Notes: a model not told the origin generated them from the letters alone. DNA of 64,000 nt from Rhodeus uyekii (GCA_037043235.1 JAWRVZ010000185.1:206001-270000), one strand, 5' to 3'; counted from the stretch's first letter, positions 44,881 through 57,373 are shown. Numbers and translations: made by a program.

Positions 44881-45074
44881 ATAGACACGGCTATGTTAAT
44901 CACGGCTATATTAACTCTTAAAATGACGGCAAGGTAAAGATTGACGTGGTTATGCATAAGTAATTACTGATTATAAGCCTCTAAATTATCAAACACATCT
45001 AAAATGGTTATCATAAAAAGCATACATACATATAGGTAAAACACAACACAACACAACACATCATAAATCATCAT

Positions 45075-45200
45075 CCAGGTGGATGCTGCACTCTAGTGGC
45101 GGTTGAGGAGATTCCCCCCGTCCATGTAAGCGCTTTGAGATACTTTAATAAATAGAAAAGCGCTATATAAATGTAATGAATTATTATTATTATTACAACA
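45075..45200 (+). repeat. SINE/LINE 3' tail with (ATT)n end
   Basis: The phrase AGCGCTTTGAGATACTTTAA, then AAAAGCGCTATATAAATGTA, then (ATT)n, is the conserved tail shared by fish L2-type LINEs and their SINEs. Only the tail and about 60 upstream bases are present. Confidence 0.6.
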
Positions 45201-45963
45201 CTTCTAAAAATGGAACATAACTAAGTTAGTCACATGGCACATTCTTGGGTGTTTTTTAGGTATGTGTGAGTGAGGATGGGGGCTGTTTTATGAGGGTGTC
45301 CTTTGAAATGCAGAGTAGAGAGAGAAGGTGCAGGAGGATGGTTTGTGTTTTAGGGGTGTTAAACTATCAATTCACAGACTGGACGGAGCCAGTCTTTCCA
45401 ATCAAATGAATGGATCTGATCGGTCATTCATGAGCACCGTCCATATCTTACAATATATATATATATATTTTTTACCTGTGGCAGCACATGAATGACACAC
45501 TGCACTGGGAGATGTGAGGCTATCTGAGTGACTATCTGCCATGGCAATGACAGGAGGTTTGCTCCATTGCTAGAAGGAGAGGGGCTCGTCTCTAAAGGGA
45601 TGACCGATGGTTCCAAATTCAGTATGTGGGGCAAAACTTCACAATGCAAGAGTTGTAATACACTACACAGCTTACGCCAACATTTAGTCTGGATGAGCCG
45701 AAACTCACTGCAGATTTGAGTTGACAGACTTCACTGAAAATCGTGTAGTGTGTGATAGTCACAGCCTCTCTTTTTAGCTTTAAAATTCAATTTCATCCAG
45801 TCGGTAACATATTATGTTCTTAACATATAACTATGTAACATATTAAGAACTATCTTTACTCTCAGTAACAGTCAGTAAAGTCAGTAAACATTAAAAGTAA
45901 CAAAAATAAGGCTGTAATGTTTTTATTCGAACTCCAATAATTTGTGTGTAAACCGGGAAGTGG

Positions 45964-46527
45964 GGTGTTGTACCGAAATCTGACTCCCGGACAAATCTCA
46001 CTCCCCTCACTAACATCCAGATGTTTCTGCAGCAGAAAAATACACCTGTAAAAATCTCACTCCCATCACTAACTCTGGTTTAAAAGCTCACAGACTCACC
46101 ATATGATGAGACGATAAGATAAATATGGTGAGTTTTTTTTTTTTTGCTGTGAAAATCTGGCTCCCCCTGGTAAACCCATACTATAATTGTTTCAACCAAA
46201 TGCTTTTGAGCAAAGAATGTCCATACCATAATGAGATAATAAAATAAATGTTAAATCTGTGAGCTTTTAAACCAGAGTTAGGGACGGGAGTGAGATTTTC
46301 ACAGGTGTATTTTTCTGCGGTGAAAATCTGACTCCCCCTGGTAAACCCATAAGCCTACTATAATTCATTATAACTTTAATTTAATTTCATTTTCTGCTTA
46401 TGTAAGCGTACAAGTCAGTTTGTAGGCGAATATGCTCAAGGAAGTGCGTTCACCTCGATGCAGCGCGTATTGATGCGCGCGTAGGGGAGTGAGATTTGTC
46501 CGGTGAGTCAGATTTCCGTACAACACC
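45964..46527. repeat. Foldback element with nested inverted repeats
   Basis: Outer ends GGTGTTGTACCGAAATCTGA and TCAGATTTCCGTACAACACC are inverted, with ACAAATCTCACTCCCC repeated in inversion just inside. A second inverted pair (about 46043-46100 and 46249-46308, built on AACTCTGGTTTAAAAGCTCA) lies within. No frame is present. A related phrase, ACAAATCTGACTCCCCC, occurs at about 2774 inside the hAT element. Confidence 0.75.
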
Positions 46528-46916
46528 TGGCGCGACGCGAGTCACCACGGAAGCAGAGAACGCGACTCACAAGTGCAACTGAGAAGTGAAACTAAACCAA
46601 GAGAAAGAAGCGTGACTCACAGAGAGTGAAGCATGAGCGCCGAATGTCATCACCACGGCTACAGCCGTGGCCGCGCTCCGCGGATTCTTTATATTCGTCG
46701 GATAGGATGCACCAACTTTTTCCCCCCAGTTTTGGGGAAGAAAAAATGCGTCTTATGCGGCGAAAAATACGGTATATGATAATAGTACAAAAAAGGCATG
46801 AGAATTCTTTCACACAGGCAAATAACAGTAAATTGAAGGGGATCTATTATGCCCCTTTTCACAAGATGTAATAGAAGTCTCAGCGGTCCCCAGAATGTGT
46901 CTGTGAAGGTTTAGCT

Positions 46917-47996
46917 CAGGGGTCGGCAACCGTTAATGTTGAAAGAGCCATATTTAACAAAAAAATTTTTTTCAAATATATCCGGAGCCGCAATCTAAGG
47001 TTTATATTTGAAGCGATACGGAGCGATCATTCTGTTGGGGGGGGGGGGGGGGGGGGGGGGGTGCGGAGCGGGGGGTGCGACACTCCTTTCTTCCGTGGGC
47101 GGAGCGATAGCGGACCGATCGCGGATAGCGGGTGTAGCGAAGGCTGATTTGGGGCCAGGTGTGTCGGTCAGAACATGACAGAGAAGGAAGCAATTGTCTC
47201 AAAGTGATTTATTCGATTAAACAGGTCAAAAAGGGGAGCCAACCATTAATATGAGCTTCAATAATGTCCGGTAATACTGAAGGAGATTGAGATGTGGGAG
47301 CACAAGAAGCACATGTGATCAAAGATCTCAGTAATGTCCTTGCTCAAATGGATGAGCTTGGATGGAAGGGAGTGCAAAAGAGTGTGGTGTGTGTGTGTGT
47401 GTGTGTGGTTTTCCTGTGACAGATAAAACAAGATTCTAGTAACAGAATTACACATATATACAAACTATTGGCTTCTCCCCTCATACATGAACACAATTAT
47501 CGTCATTAATTATTATTACTTTATCTGAACATAGCAGATTAAAATGTAAACAAAGAAAATTAAGCACAGCTAAATTAGCATCGGGCTATAACACTTCAAT
47601 AACTGCGTCATAACAAAGATGAGTATGTGCATAAGCAAACATAGTGGTAATTGTGAACTCACTCTTATAAGACGCACAAAACACACAATAGGCACTCGTT
47701 CCGAGGCTGTTAACCAAGTTATTGGCTTTTCTCCAGCGCTCATGTGTAATAGTGAACTGATATCTGCCGCGGTGGGTGATATATGATTCACTCTGAACTG
47801 AACCGCTTAACTTTCTGAACTAATGCGCATCGTAGTTTCAGAATAAAAGTCCCCTGAAACAACGCTCTTATTCCTCTCGCATGGCCCTTTTCACAGTGGG
47901 ACCGCTGCTACAACTTACGTGCAGGGGATGAAAGAGCCACAGCACAGGGGTGAAAGAGCCGCATGCGGCTCCGGAGCCGCGGGTTGCCGACCCCTG
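46917..47996. mobile_element. Non-autonomous hAT element
   Basis: Terminal CAGGGGTCGGCAAC and GTTGCCGACCCCTG are a perfect 14-bp inversion, with the 8-bp duplication GTTTAGCT outside (46909-46916 and 47997-48004). 1080 bp, no transposase. A poly-G run of about 26 lies near 47036-47061 and a (GT)n run near 47387. Confidence 0.9.
47036..47061. repeat. Poly-G homopolymer
   Basis: About 26 consecutive G, the longest of several such runs in the window. Confidence 0.9.
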
Positions 47997-48399
47997 GTTT
48001 AGCTAAATCCCATGTCGAAAACGCCACTTTTCCAGAATAGGCCGGAGCTTTAACACATCTGCTTCAGATAACTATGGCAAGAAGAAATCGGGAGAACCAA
48101 CATGCCTATTAATAATGCCTAACGTAGTTTATTATAATGAAGATTTGAAGACACAACAGCTTGAAGTGACTCCCTCATGCATCACTGTGTTCTGGTGTGG
48201 ATGTGAAACGAACACTCTTACGTTCACTCGTACATCCAACAACAAAACACACAAATTGCCTACGAGATATTCTTGTCGCTTCAACTGGCAGAAAATGGCA
48301 GACGTGTACAACTCACTCAGGGCGGAAACTACGCAAATAGAGAAGAGTCGGTCAGCAGTCGTGGGCGGGGCCTGTATAATGTGATGTCACATTGCATAG

Positions 48400-49518
48400 A
48401 AAATTAAAAGTGCTTGTTTTATGAGAATGTTGAGTTTATATATATAACTGAAGGATACTATTCGGAAATCCATTGCCGCTTGTATATATATTCTTTCATT
48501 TTTCTTATTTGTACCTATATTCTTTTCTTTGTCTTAATTTTCATATGTTTCTTTGTTTTATTTTTCATATGTTCTTTTCCCTTTCTTATTTGAATGATTT
48601 GTAAAGAGTGATTTATAATCAAGTTAGGGATTTTTATTAGTTAAAACCTTTCTTTACTCTTCTGTAGTTTTCCATCGAGTAAGGATGAATATTGTCTCCA
48701 CTTCTCAACAGATAGAGAATGTTATCAGAATGTTTTGGGTACTGTTTCTGTTGAGAGTTGGAGCCTGAGCCGAGTTCAGCCTTGGAGAAGCTGTGTATTT
48801 GTGTGTGTGCGTTAATATGGTCTGTATTGGTGAGGTGATTAACTGGCACCATCAGGAGACGGAATGACTTGCTGTTCTCGACAAGCCACGTCACGAACCC
48901 GTAAACCATGTGATCAACGAAGATATGCTTCAGACTGCTCTTGTGTGGAAAATTACTAGTTTTGTTTTTCTTTCTTTCTTTCTTTCTTAGCCAATCAGAA
49001 TCATTTAAACGTCATCATTGACGTAGTTAGCACCCTCTGTTAGAGTATAATTGCTGTAACAATGTTATTGTATTTGGGGGCGGCCTACGAACTCCTTGTG
49101 AGACCTGAAGCTGGCTTCTGCTGATGAAACTGCAAACTAAACTTCACTAAAATTTCTTCTATTGACTGCACTTCTGACTCCTGTTCTTCATTCAACATAT
49201 CTGGTCCTCGGGTCTTAACTGTAAATTCCCCTACATATCTATATCTATATCCTTCTCCTCCTCTTCCTCCTCCTCGTCTTCCAGGGCGACATTTAGCCTC
49301 GACATCGCCTGAATCACAAGAGCATTAAGAGAAGATGACGTCACTGTCTATTACTCACATTATAAACATTAAAGCTAAATTATTTGCTCAGGATTGCTGC
49401 AAACTATATCTAACACATGGTGTGGAAATCAGCACTATGATCCAAGCAATTAATATACAATTAGTCCTCCTTCAGAGCTGCTTAAGAAGAAATCCATTGG
49501 GTGATAAAGGAAGCAGAC
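48400..49518. other. Intergenic sequence without a supported gene
   Basis: A 90-codon minus-strand frame (48637-48909) is open, but it has no motif, neighbour or repeated partner to support it. A (CTTT)n run is at about 48970-48990. Confidence 0.35.
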
Positions 49519-49860
49519 TGTCACAGTCTTGTCGCATCCGGGTTCCCTTGTGTATCTTCCTAGTCCTCCCTGCACCTGTCTCTGTCTAATCACTGATCGT
49601 TAGTCTCGTCAGCTGTGTGTCATTTCATGTTACCTATAAATGCCCTCCTGTGTTCACATGTCTTTGTCTCTTGTTGACGTAATATGGGATAACGGTGCAT
49701 GAGTGGATGGCTCCTCCTGTGTCTCCTAGTTTTGCACAAAGTTTTGATTCGAGTTTATATTTAAAGTCTTTGTTTTCGGTTTTCAATAAATATACTTTCT
49801 GTTGGATACCTGCATCTCCTCGCCTGGTCTCCGCATCGCACACGCCAAGCCCACCTGACA
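49519..49860 (+). mobile_element. Solo LTR
   Basis: Begins TGTCACAGTC and ends CCACCTGACA, with CAATAAATATAC (about 49784) as polyadenylation site. Flanks CAGAC and CAAAC are a possible imperfect 5-bp duplication. 342 bp, no internal region. Confidence 0.65.
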
Positions 49861-50329
49861 CAAACTTGACAAGCAGAACACTATTAGACTCAAATTAAAT
49901 ACAAACTGATGAATGATCTATATTCCATATTGACTAATCTATAAGTAATATTTACATGATTCGAAGCATGAGATATGGTGGACACGTACCTTATTTTAGT
50001 AAAAAATCCTTGCAATCAAAAAAAGATTGAAAAGGGAAACAAATGGTTTTGATATGACGCGGGACAGTCTTCTGTGTTCAGCTCTCTTTATATCGACTAT
50101 CGTTAATGGCGATTTATGTTAGAGAGAGAAAATACTCACAAGAGTAAAAGGGAGTTTGGATTTTATCATGGGAGAATATATATGTCTATATATTAACTGG
50201 CACCTCTGATCTGTCGCACTTCATTTACGTCACGTCACGTTTATGTTTTAACTTTTGAATCATATGTCATAAAAACAACATTTTTGCTTATAACTCCTTG
50301 ACGTTTTGGTCAAAAATCATAAAACTGGT
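49861..50329. other. AT-rich spacer
   Basis: No feature recognised. Confidence 0.4.
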
Positions 50330-50649
50330 TGTGGCGAGCAGGGCGGGGTCGAGGGACCGTGAGAGCGTCACGAGAGCCGGTGGCGTGATTGAGAATGAGC
50401 GACACCTGCGAGCCATCGGTCTCTCGATTCTCACGGAGGAGCGGAGACTTAAAAGGAGGAGCGACGACAGTGAAAGCGAGAGAGGACCAGGCCTGGATTT
50501 TATGTTGTGTTTTGTGTGGGCGGCGGTCGACCGCGAGGGGCCGCCGCCATTACTTTCACTTTGTGTTTATGTTTTATTTTGATTATTAAAGTCCTTAAAC
50601 GTCTGCCGGTTCCCGCCTCCTTCCTCCCTGAACGTTTAACTTTGTTACA
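50330..50649 (+). mobile_element. Left LTR of a TRIM-like element
   Basis: 320 bp, TGTGGCGAGCAG to TTTGTTACA. It matches the right LTR (51310-51629) with one seen difference, GGCCTGG against GACCTGG near 50490. It carries ACTTAAAAGGAG as a TATA-like box. Confidence 0.9.
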
Positions 50650-51309
50650 CTGGTGCCGAAACCCGGGAGGTCGGAGGGACACGCTGTCAAAGAGCCCTCG
50701 CTGCCGGGAGGGCTCGCGGTGCTGCGGAGGTCGGGCAGCACGAGAGAAGACGAGAGGTCCGTCAGATGCTGCCCGCGGCGGTGGCGCTGGAGCGCCGAAG
50801 GATCGCGTGGGACGGAGAGCCCTGCCGTGCTCCTGGGTCGAGGTGGGAGGCTGCCGTCCGTGAGGGAGCGGAGGAGTCGCCCGTTCGCCAGCGCGCCGGA
50901 GCCTGCTGCCGTCCGCCGTGAACGGGGAGGAGCGGGGAACGGGGACTCGCTGCCGGCTGCCCTCGCAAGGAGGAGTCGTCGCCGGCCGCCAGGAGGCGGA
51001 GGAGCGCCAGCCCGTCCACGGATCTGCGTCCAGTGCCATCGCACAGCACCGCGAGGAAGAAGCTCTCGAGCGGTCGAGGACCGAGAGGCAGCGTGTCGGG
51101 GAACCGGACCAAGATTTTTTTTTTTTTCCTCTCTCCCCTCTCTCGTCACTGTCGCTCCTCTTGTCTCCGTTTCCTTTTCCCTCACCTCGTCTGTCCTTAC
51201 CCCCAGGTACCGCGGCCGCCGTGATCGGCCCCCCCCCGGAGGGGGGGGGGGGGGGGAGTAGAGCGCAGTCTCGGGAGTACCCCCCGGCCTGCGAAGGGCG
51301 TTGGGGGTA
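50650..51309 (+). other. Internal region of the TRIM-like element
   Basis: Only 660 bp, very GC-rich. The primer-binding site TGGTGCCGAAACCCGGGA (50651-50668) begins two bases after the LTR and matches that of the Gmr1-like element at 23994 with one change. Several long overlapping frames exist on both strands, but they follow from the GC content and lack any gag or pol motif. A GCGTTGGGGGTA purine-rich tract precedes the right LTR, and C/G homopolymers lie at 51228-51256. Confidence 0.75.
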
Positions 51310-51629
51310 TGTGGCGAGCAGGGCGGGGTCGAGGGACCGTGAGAGCGTCACGAGAGCCGGTGGCGTGATTGAGAATGAGCGACACCTGCGAGCCATCGGT
51401 CTCTCGATTCTCACGGAGGAGCGGAGACTTAAAAGGAGGAGCGACGACAGTGAAAGCGAGAGAGGACCAGACCTGGATTTTATGTTGTGTTTTGTGTGGG
51501 CGGCGGTCGACCGCGAGGGGCCGCCGCCATTACTTTCACTTTGTGTTTATGTTTTATTTTGATTATTAAAGTCCTTAAACGTCTGCCGGTTCCCGCCTCC
51601 TTCCTCCCTGAACGTTTAACTTTGTTACA
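51310..51629 (+). mobile_element. Right LTR of the TRIM-like element
   Basis: Partner of 50330-50649. The whole element is bounded by a perfect 5-bp duplication CTGGT (50325-50329 and 51630-51634). Total length is 1300 bp. Confidence 0.9.
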
Positions 51630-51634
51630 CTGGT

Positions 51635-52395
51635 CTTTTTAAATTCAGCACATTAAGCTGATATCGTAATGAAACTCGGTATGTGTCTTGGGCACTTTGG
51701 CCTGATACGACACAAAAACCTTGTGGTCAAAAGTTATATCCAATTGTACAAATATCCAACTAATTTTTGATGACGAACACAGATACCGAATTTGACATAG
51801 TCAGCCTAAACTTACTGTCGACCATGTTGTTAGTGAAAAACCTACTTTTTCGAACTCCTCCCAGACTGTTTGTTCGATTTTCACCAAAATCGAATCCTAT
51901 CATCTTCAGACTAAAAGTTATGGATACAATTTGTGGATTTCGTGTTGATAGACAAAACCATTTTCATATACCACAATTACAAATTTGAGGTAGTGATGAC
52001 AAAATGACTTTAATGCTCTATGTCAGCAATGCTTTGGTCAGTTGACACCAAACTTTGCAGGTGTCATTGTCATCTCACTAGATGTACCACATAATTTAAC
52101 ACATCAGTTTGGTTACAGCACTGACTATTGATCAAAAGTGATAAACCTTTCATTCAAATTACTAAAGACCGTATTGATGATTTTTCAGCCAATAGACTAA
52201 AGTCTCAAGTCATTAGTCTCAAGTTTTGCTGCTGTTGGTCTGATGCTGCCAGCCATGTCGGCATGACATTTAATGCCCTCCTTGTGCTTGGCCCTGTAAT
52301 GTCTGCTTGCAGCTATATTTATGAGTTTATATAATTATTTTATAATTATTCGCTGACTCTGAATTTTGAATATTCCAATATCCTTAATATTTTCA
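51635..52395. other. AT-rich sequence, nature unknown
   Basis: No supported gene. Phrases describing repeated TTTGACAT/ACAAAACC text suggest old repeat material, not assigned. Confidence 0.3.
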
Positions 52396-52399
52396 AAGA

Positions 52400-53951
52400 C
52401 GAAAAACCATTTTAACCTGAAACTGAATGTAAAAATTCAGTAACTGTTGTAAAAACAGGAAAAACACCAGGCATAGTCAATGTTTTAAAACATTTTGGAA
52501 GGAAATCGGACAAGATTTGTTTTGTGTTTTAATCTGAAGATGCTCCAAAAAAGTTGTCAACGGGCCAATCTATCTCTAATCCCCAAAAAGGACATTTGCT
52601 TACGCTAAAAAATTGGAGGCCTGTGTCTGTTCTTACCATTGATTACAAAATACTGTCTAAGTGTATTGTTAATAGACTTAAAAATGTGTTAGAAAGTTAA
52701 TATTTGAATAGTTTGGCAACTGTATAGTTTGGCAATTGAACCGTTACTTTGCCTGATAAAGAAAAATTTAAAGGGAATAGTTATAACAGGAGGTTTAAGA
52801 AAATAATCAATTGTTCTCTGCATATGCAGATGATGTCGCTGTAATTCAAAATACAGAAGATGTGAAATGTTTAGAAAAAACATTAACTGGGAAAAACAGA
52901 AGACTTATGATTTGGATCTAATAATAATAATAATGCCTTTTCCTTGCCTAAACTCCCAAAAGATGTAAAATTGAATAAAACAGGTTTTAAGTATTTAGGG
53001 GTATTTCTTGGTAGTGAGGACTTCGAAAAGAAAAACTGGGAAGGATTGGTAGAAAAGGTCTGTGTCAAGTTGTCTAAATGGAAATGGTTGCTACCCCAGC
53101 TACCATATAGAAGAAGAGTGCTGATCGCCAACAATTTAATTGCTTCAACACTCTGGCATAAGTTTATGATCCTTGATCCACCAATGGTTTTAATTACAGA
53201 AATACAAACGATGCTTGTGGACTTTTTCCGGTCAGGACAGCATTGGCTAAAGCCAGCGATGCTCTATTTGGTGGTACATGAAGGTGGACAAGGACTCATC
53301 GATATAAAGGCAAGATTAGCAAACTTTCACTTGATGGCTGTTCAGGCCTTCTCTATCATCAGCCACATGTGTGGATGGACGTTGCATGTGCCCTGTTAAA
53401 CAACACTGGAAGAATGGTCTTGGATCAGCAACTGTTTGTAATGAATTTAAAAGGAACTTCACACGGAGGACTTCTACCTTTTTATAGTAATATATTGGAA
53501 CTATTTAATTTAATTTAGACTTTTATTTTTTCCAGAGAATGGGAGAGTTCTGATGCCTGGATCCTAGAAGAGCCCTTATTCTTTAATGATCTTTTACACA
53601 CTGTTTGTTTGTACTCTGATACTCTCAGAGTTGCACTGACTAGTGCAAGTTATCCGATCTCAGAAGAGGATGTGAATGGAGAGGATGAGGAAGAGGATGA
53701 GGATAGAGGCAAAAGAACTGGCTGATAAAGTGGACCACTCAACGGTTGCTTGATGAATTTGAGTCGGTACTCCCAAGAACAGTGAGAGCCTTTTTAAACG
53801 TTACTGCTGTTAAAACCCGTAAAGACCTGTATGTTTTCCCTGACTTTAAAATCTCCTTAAAGGATGAAGATTGGGAGAAAGTCCCTGAAAATACAGTGAC
53901 AATGAAAAATTCCAGAGTTTAGTTGTTTTAGGACTCTTACCAGAAAGACCC
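52400..53951 (+). pseudogene. L1/Tx1-like LINE, RT region, left part
   Basis: Plus-strand frames give RT fingers text LSLIPKKGHLLTLKNWRPVS (about 52570-52630). After a deletion the palm motif FSAYADDVAV appears (about 52817). An open 151-codon stretch (52944-53399) follows with KYLGVFLGS and the LSKWKWLLPQLPYRRRVLIA thumb region of L1-clade enzymes. The frame is broken in several places. The C-terminal part resumes at 57374 beyond an inserted LINE. Confidence 0.7.
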
Positions 53952-53965
53952 TTTACAGAGTGTGT
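53952..53965. repeat. Left target duplication of the L2-like LINE
   Basis: TTTACAGAGTGTGT here and TTTACAGTGTGTGT at 57360-57373 agree at 13 of 14 bases and flank the L2-like insertion. The L1-like reading continues across them. Confidence 0.7.
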
Positions 53966-54634
53966 CAAGTCAAGTCAAGTCACCTTTATTTATATAGCGC
54001 TTTTTACAATGTAGATTGTTTCAAAGCAGCTTTACAGGAAAAACAATATAAACAAAGTTTGTTTGGCTGAACAGAAGCCCCAAAAGAGCAGGCGAATCAA
54101 TACAATTGATGAATTTTAAGTGTTAAGTTTCCCCAACTGAGCAAGCCATAGGCGACAGCGGCAAGGAAAAAAACTCCGGCAGGTGACGTAACGAATGAAG
54201 AATAGAATGAAGAAAAACCTTGGGAGAAACCAGGCTCAGTCGGGGGACCAGTTCTCCTCTGGCCAAAGCCAAACAGTACATGATTATTATATTGACAACA
54301 ATTCAAGTCCAATATGAAGTCCAATTTGGTCCGGTTGGAGATGGGTTCATGATCGTCACAGGGGAGGGTCTAGTAGAGTCACGGTCTCCGCAGACACTTC
54401 AGGGTAGTGCTGTGCTCGTGTCCAGGTCCTTCATCTGATCTGGATACGGCCCGGATCCGGCTGACCACGGTAACCTCGGAATAAACAGAGAACAATATCA
54501 GCGTAGATGCCATTCTTCTTCTGATGTATCGAGTACATCAGGTGTTATGGGAATGTTCTCGGTTCCGGCTTATCTAAATTATGCAGCCTAACAATCATTT
54601 TACATGATTTGGATTAAAATGTATGTATAATGTG

Positions 54635-56269
54635 TTATGTGTATGCCAGGTTGAAAAGATGTGTTTTTAGTCTAGATTTAAACTGACAGAGTGTGTCTGC
54701 TTCCCGAACTGTATTAGGAAGACTGTTCCAGAGTTTAGGAGCTAAATAGGAAAAGGATCGACCGCCAGCAGTTGACTTTGATATTCTAGGTATTATAAGC
54801 TGGTCAGTATTTTGGGATCGCAATAGACGTGAAGGACTATAATGTGTTAAGAGATCGCTCAAGTACTGGGGAGCTAAACCATTTAATGCTTTGTAAGTAA
54901 TTAGCAAGATTTTAAAATGTATTCGGTGATTAATAGGAAGCCAGTGCAGGTTTGACAGAACTGGGCTAATATGCTCATATTTCCTGGTTCTAGTAAGAAC
55001 TCGAGCTGCTGCATTTTGGACCAGCTGGAATTTGTTTATTAAGCGTGCAGGGAAACCACCTAGTAGAGCATTACAATAATCTAGCCTTGAACTCATGAAC
55101 GCATGAACTAACTTTTCCGCATTTGTCTTAGAGAGCATATGTCGTAATTTAGATATATTTTTAAGATGGAAGAATGCCGTTTTACAGATGCTAGAAACAT
55201 GGCTTTCAAATGAAAGATTGGTATCAAAGAGCACACCCAGGTTTCTAACTGACGACGAAGACTTGACAGAACAGCCATTGAGTGTTAGGCGGTAGTCTAG
55301 ATTATTACGCGCTGAACTTTTTGGTCTAATAATTAGAATCTCTGTTTTTTCAGAATTAAGCAGTAGAAAGTTATTAGTCATCCAATTTTTTATATCGGTT
55401 ATGCATTCTGTTAATTTAGTGAATTTGTTTGTTTCATCCGGATGAGAAGAAATATAGAGCTGAGTATCATCAGCGTAACAATGAAAGCTAATGCCATGCT
55501 TCCTAATAACTGCACCCAAAGGAAGCATGTACAGGGTGAAAAGCAATGGTCCTAACACTGAACCTTGAGGAACTCCATACTGAACTTGTGACCGATATGA
55601 CATCTCCTCATTTACTGCTACAAACTGATAACGGTCAGATAAGTATGATTTGAACCAGGCTAATGCAACTCCACTAATGCCAACATAATTTTCAAGTCTA
55701 TTCAGAAGGATTTTGTGGTCAATTGTATCAAATGCAGCACTAAGGTCCAGTAACACTAACAGAGAGATACAACCACGATCGGATGATAAGAGCAAATCAT
55801 TAGTAACTCTAATAAGAGCAGTCTCAGTACTATGATATGGTCTAAATCCTGACTGGAAATCCTCGTAGATGCTGTTTCTTTCTAGAAAGGAACATAGTTG
55901 TGAAGATATTGCCTTTTCTAGAATCTTTGACAAAAAAGGTAGATTCGATATCGGCCTGTAATTAACTAATTCTGTAGGATCAAGTTGTGGTTTTTTAATA
56001 AGCGGTTTAATTACGGCCAGCTTAAAGGTTTTTGGTACGTATCCTAATGACAAAGATGAATTAATAATATTAAGGAGAGGATCTATGATCTCTGGAAGCA
56101 ACTCTTTCAGTAGCTTAGTTGGTATTGGGTCTAGCATACATGTTGTTGATTTTGATGATTTAACGAGTTTAGACAATTCTTCCTCCCCAATAGCAATGAA
56201 GGAGTGGAATTTTTCTTCGGGGACACTAAAATTTACTGTATTTTGTGATATTGTAGTAGACGGTTGCAT
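54635..56269 (-). CDS. Reverse transcriptase of the L2-like LINE
   Basis: A 544-codon open frame with the RT blocks in order: [47 protein letters not shown] (first catalytic Asp), [25 protein letters not shown] (YADD), and a C-terminal region [14 protein letters not shown]. This is the L2/CR1-type enzyme that copies its RNA at the nicked chromosomal site. It is complete from fingers to tail. The endonuclease is in another frame just upstream, so the intact ancestral ORF2 has suffered a frameshift near 56280. It lies antisense to the host L1-like LINE. Confidence 0.85.
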   Translation of the reverse strand: MQPSTTISQNTVNFSVPEEKFHSFIAIGEEELSKLVKSSKSTTCMLDPIPTKLLKELLPEIIDPLLNIINSSLSLGYVPKTFKLAVIKPLIKKPQLDPTELVNYRPISNLPFLSKILEKAISSQLCSFLERNSIYEDFQSGFRPYHSTETALIRVTNDLLLSSDRGCISLLVLLDLSAAFDTIDHKILLNRLENYVGISGVALAWFKSYLSDRYQFVAVNEEMSYRSQVQYGVPQGSVLGPLLFTLYMLPLGAVIRKHGISFHCYADDTQLYISSHPDETNKFTKLTECITDIKNWMTNNFLLLNSEKTEILIIRPKSSARNNLDYRLTLNGCSVKSSSSVRNLGVLFDTNLSFESHVSSICKTAFFHLKNISKLRHMLSKTNAEKLVHAFMSSRLDYCNALLGGFPARLINKFQLVQNAAARVLTRTRKYEHISPVLSNLHWLPINHRIHFKILLITYKALNGLAPQYLSDLLTHYSPSRLLRSQNTDQLIIPRISKSTAGGRSFSYLAPKLWNSLPNTVREADTLCQFKSRLKTHLFNLAYT

Positions 56270-56271
56270 GG

Positions 56272-57359
56272 TTACATATTATGAATTTTGCAAGTAAAGA
56301 AGTCCATGAAGTCATTACTGCTGTGCTGTTTTAAAGCATCTGGGGTTGAGGCTTTATTTCTTGTTAATTTAGTCACTGTCTCAAATAAATACCTAGGGTT
56401 GTATTTGTTTTCTTCTAAGAGGGTGGAAAAGTAAGCAGATCTAGCTGATTTTAAGGCTTTTCTGAATGCAATAGAGCTGTCTTCCCATGAAATACGAAAA
56501 ACCTCTAGCTTAGTTTTTTTCCAGCTCCGCTCCATTTTTCTGGCTGCTCTCTTGAGGGCCCGGGTGTGCTCGTTGTACCACGGTGTTGGACTATTTTCTT
56601 TAATCTTCTTTAAGCGCAACGGAGCAACAGTGTCTAAAGTGCTGGAAAAGAGAGAGTTAATAGTTTCTGTTGCAACATCAAGTTCTTCTAGGCTATCTGG
56701 GATGTTAAGTAGATCAAACTGATCAGGAAGATTATTTATAAAGCTATCTTTTGTGTTAGGAGTGATAGTTCTACTATATTTATAACAGGGAGTTAGTTTT
56801 TCGACTTTGGCTAAAGGTAGTCTACACGCAACTAAGTAATGATCTGAGATGTCATCGCTCTGCTGTAGAATTTGAACAGTATCAACATTGATCCCATGCG
56901 ACAATATTAGATCTAAAGTATGATTATGAGAATGAGTGGGTCCTGATACATGTTGTGTAACTCCAATAGAGTTTAAGATGTCTCTAAATGCCAATCCCAA
57001 TGCGTCTTTTTCATTATCTACATGGATATTAAAATCACCGACAATTATGACTTTATCTGCAGACATTACTAGTTCTGAGAGAAAATCAGCAAATTCTTTG
57101 ATAAAGTCTGTATGGTGCCCTGGCGGCCTGTATAGAATAGCCAGCACAAAAGTTAAACAGGAATTATTACTTGCACTAGATAATTTTACATTAAGGACCA
57201 TCGCTTCAAAAGAATTATATTTCAAATTAGACCTTTGAGCAGTACTGATCGTGTTACTATAAATTACAGCAACACCTCCTCCTTTACCTTTCAGACGAGG
57301 CTCATGTTTATAATAGTAATCTTGAGGGGTGGACTCATTTAAAGTGATATAATCGTCTT
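56272..57359 (-). pseudogene. AP endonuclease domain of the L2-like LINE, N-truncated
   Basis: The frame is open to 57359; the first Met is at 57225. It shows YKHEPRLKGKGGGVAVIY, then VLAILYRPPGHH, the catalytic VGDFNIHVD and the SDHYLV motif of apurinic-type LINE endonucleases. The N-terminal strands with the catalytic Asn and Glu are missing through 5' truncation, and the stop at 56272 separates it from RT. The linker between them (about 56500-56700) is Lys-rich. Confidence 0.8.
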
Positions 57360-57373
57360 TTTACAGTGTGTGT

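Larger units (their letters stand above)
46838..48400. repeat. Widespread fish DNA-transposon-like repeat holding a hAT
   Basis: The start GGGGATCTATTATGCCCC (about 46840), then AATGTGTCTGTGAAGG up to 46908, resumes after the hAT at 48005. I recall this phrase as the end of an abundant fish non-autonomous element, possibly Kolobok-like, but the right end is not identified. Confidence 0.35.
53966..57359 (-). mobile_element. L2-like LINE inserted in the L1/Tx1-like LINE
   Basis: Oriented minus: the 3' tail (a TCAAG repeat, then the TTTATATAGCGC motif) is at 53966 and the 5' truncation at about 57359 inside the endonuclease domain. It carries the two frames below. The element matches the fragment at 1-1026. 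Confidence 0.85.

Noticed and set aside
48637..48909. 90-codon minus-strand frame
   Set aside because: No motif, splice context or repeat partner supports it.
50500..51414. 304-codon minus-strand frame and 202/214-codon plus-strand frames in the TRIM-like element
   Set aside because: They overlap in several frames of very GC-rich DNA with few stop codons, span an LTR and internal region, and show only Arg/Pro/Gly-rich text with no domain.
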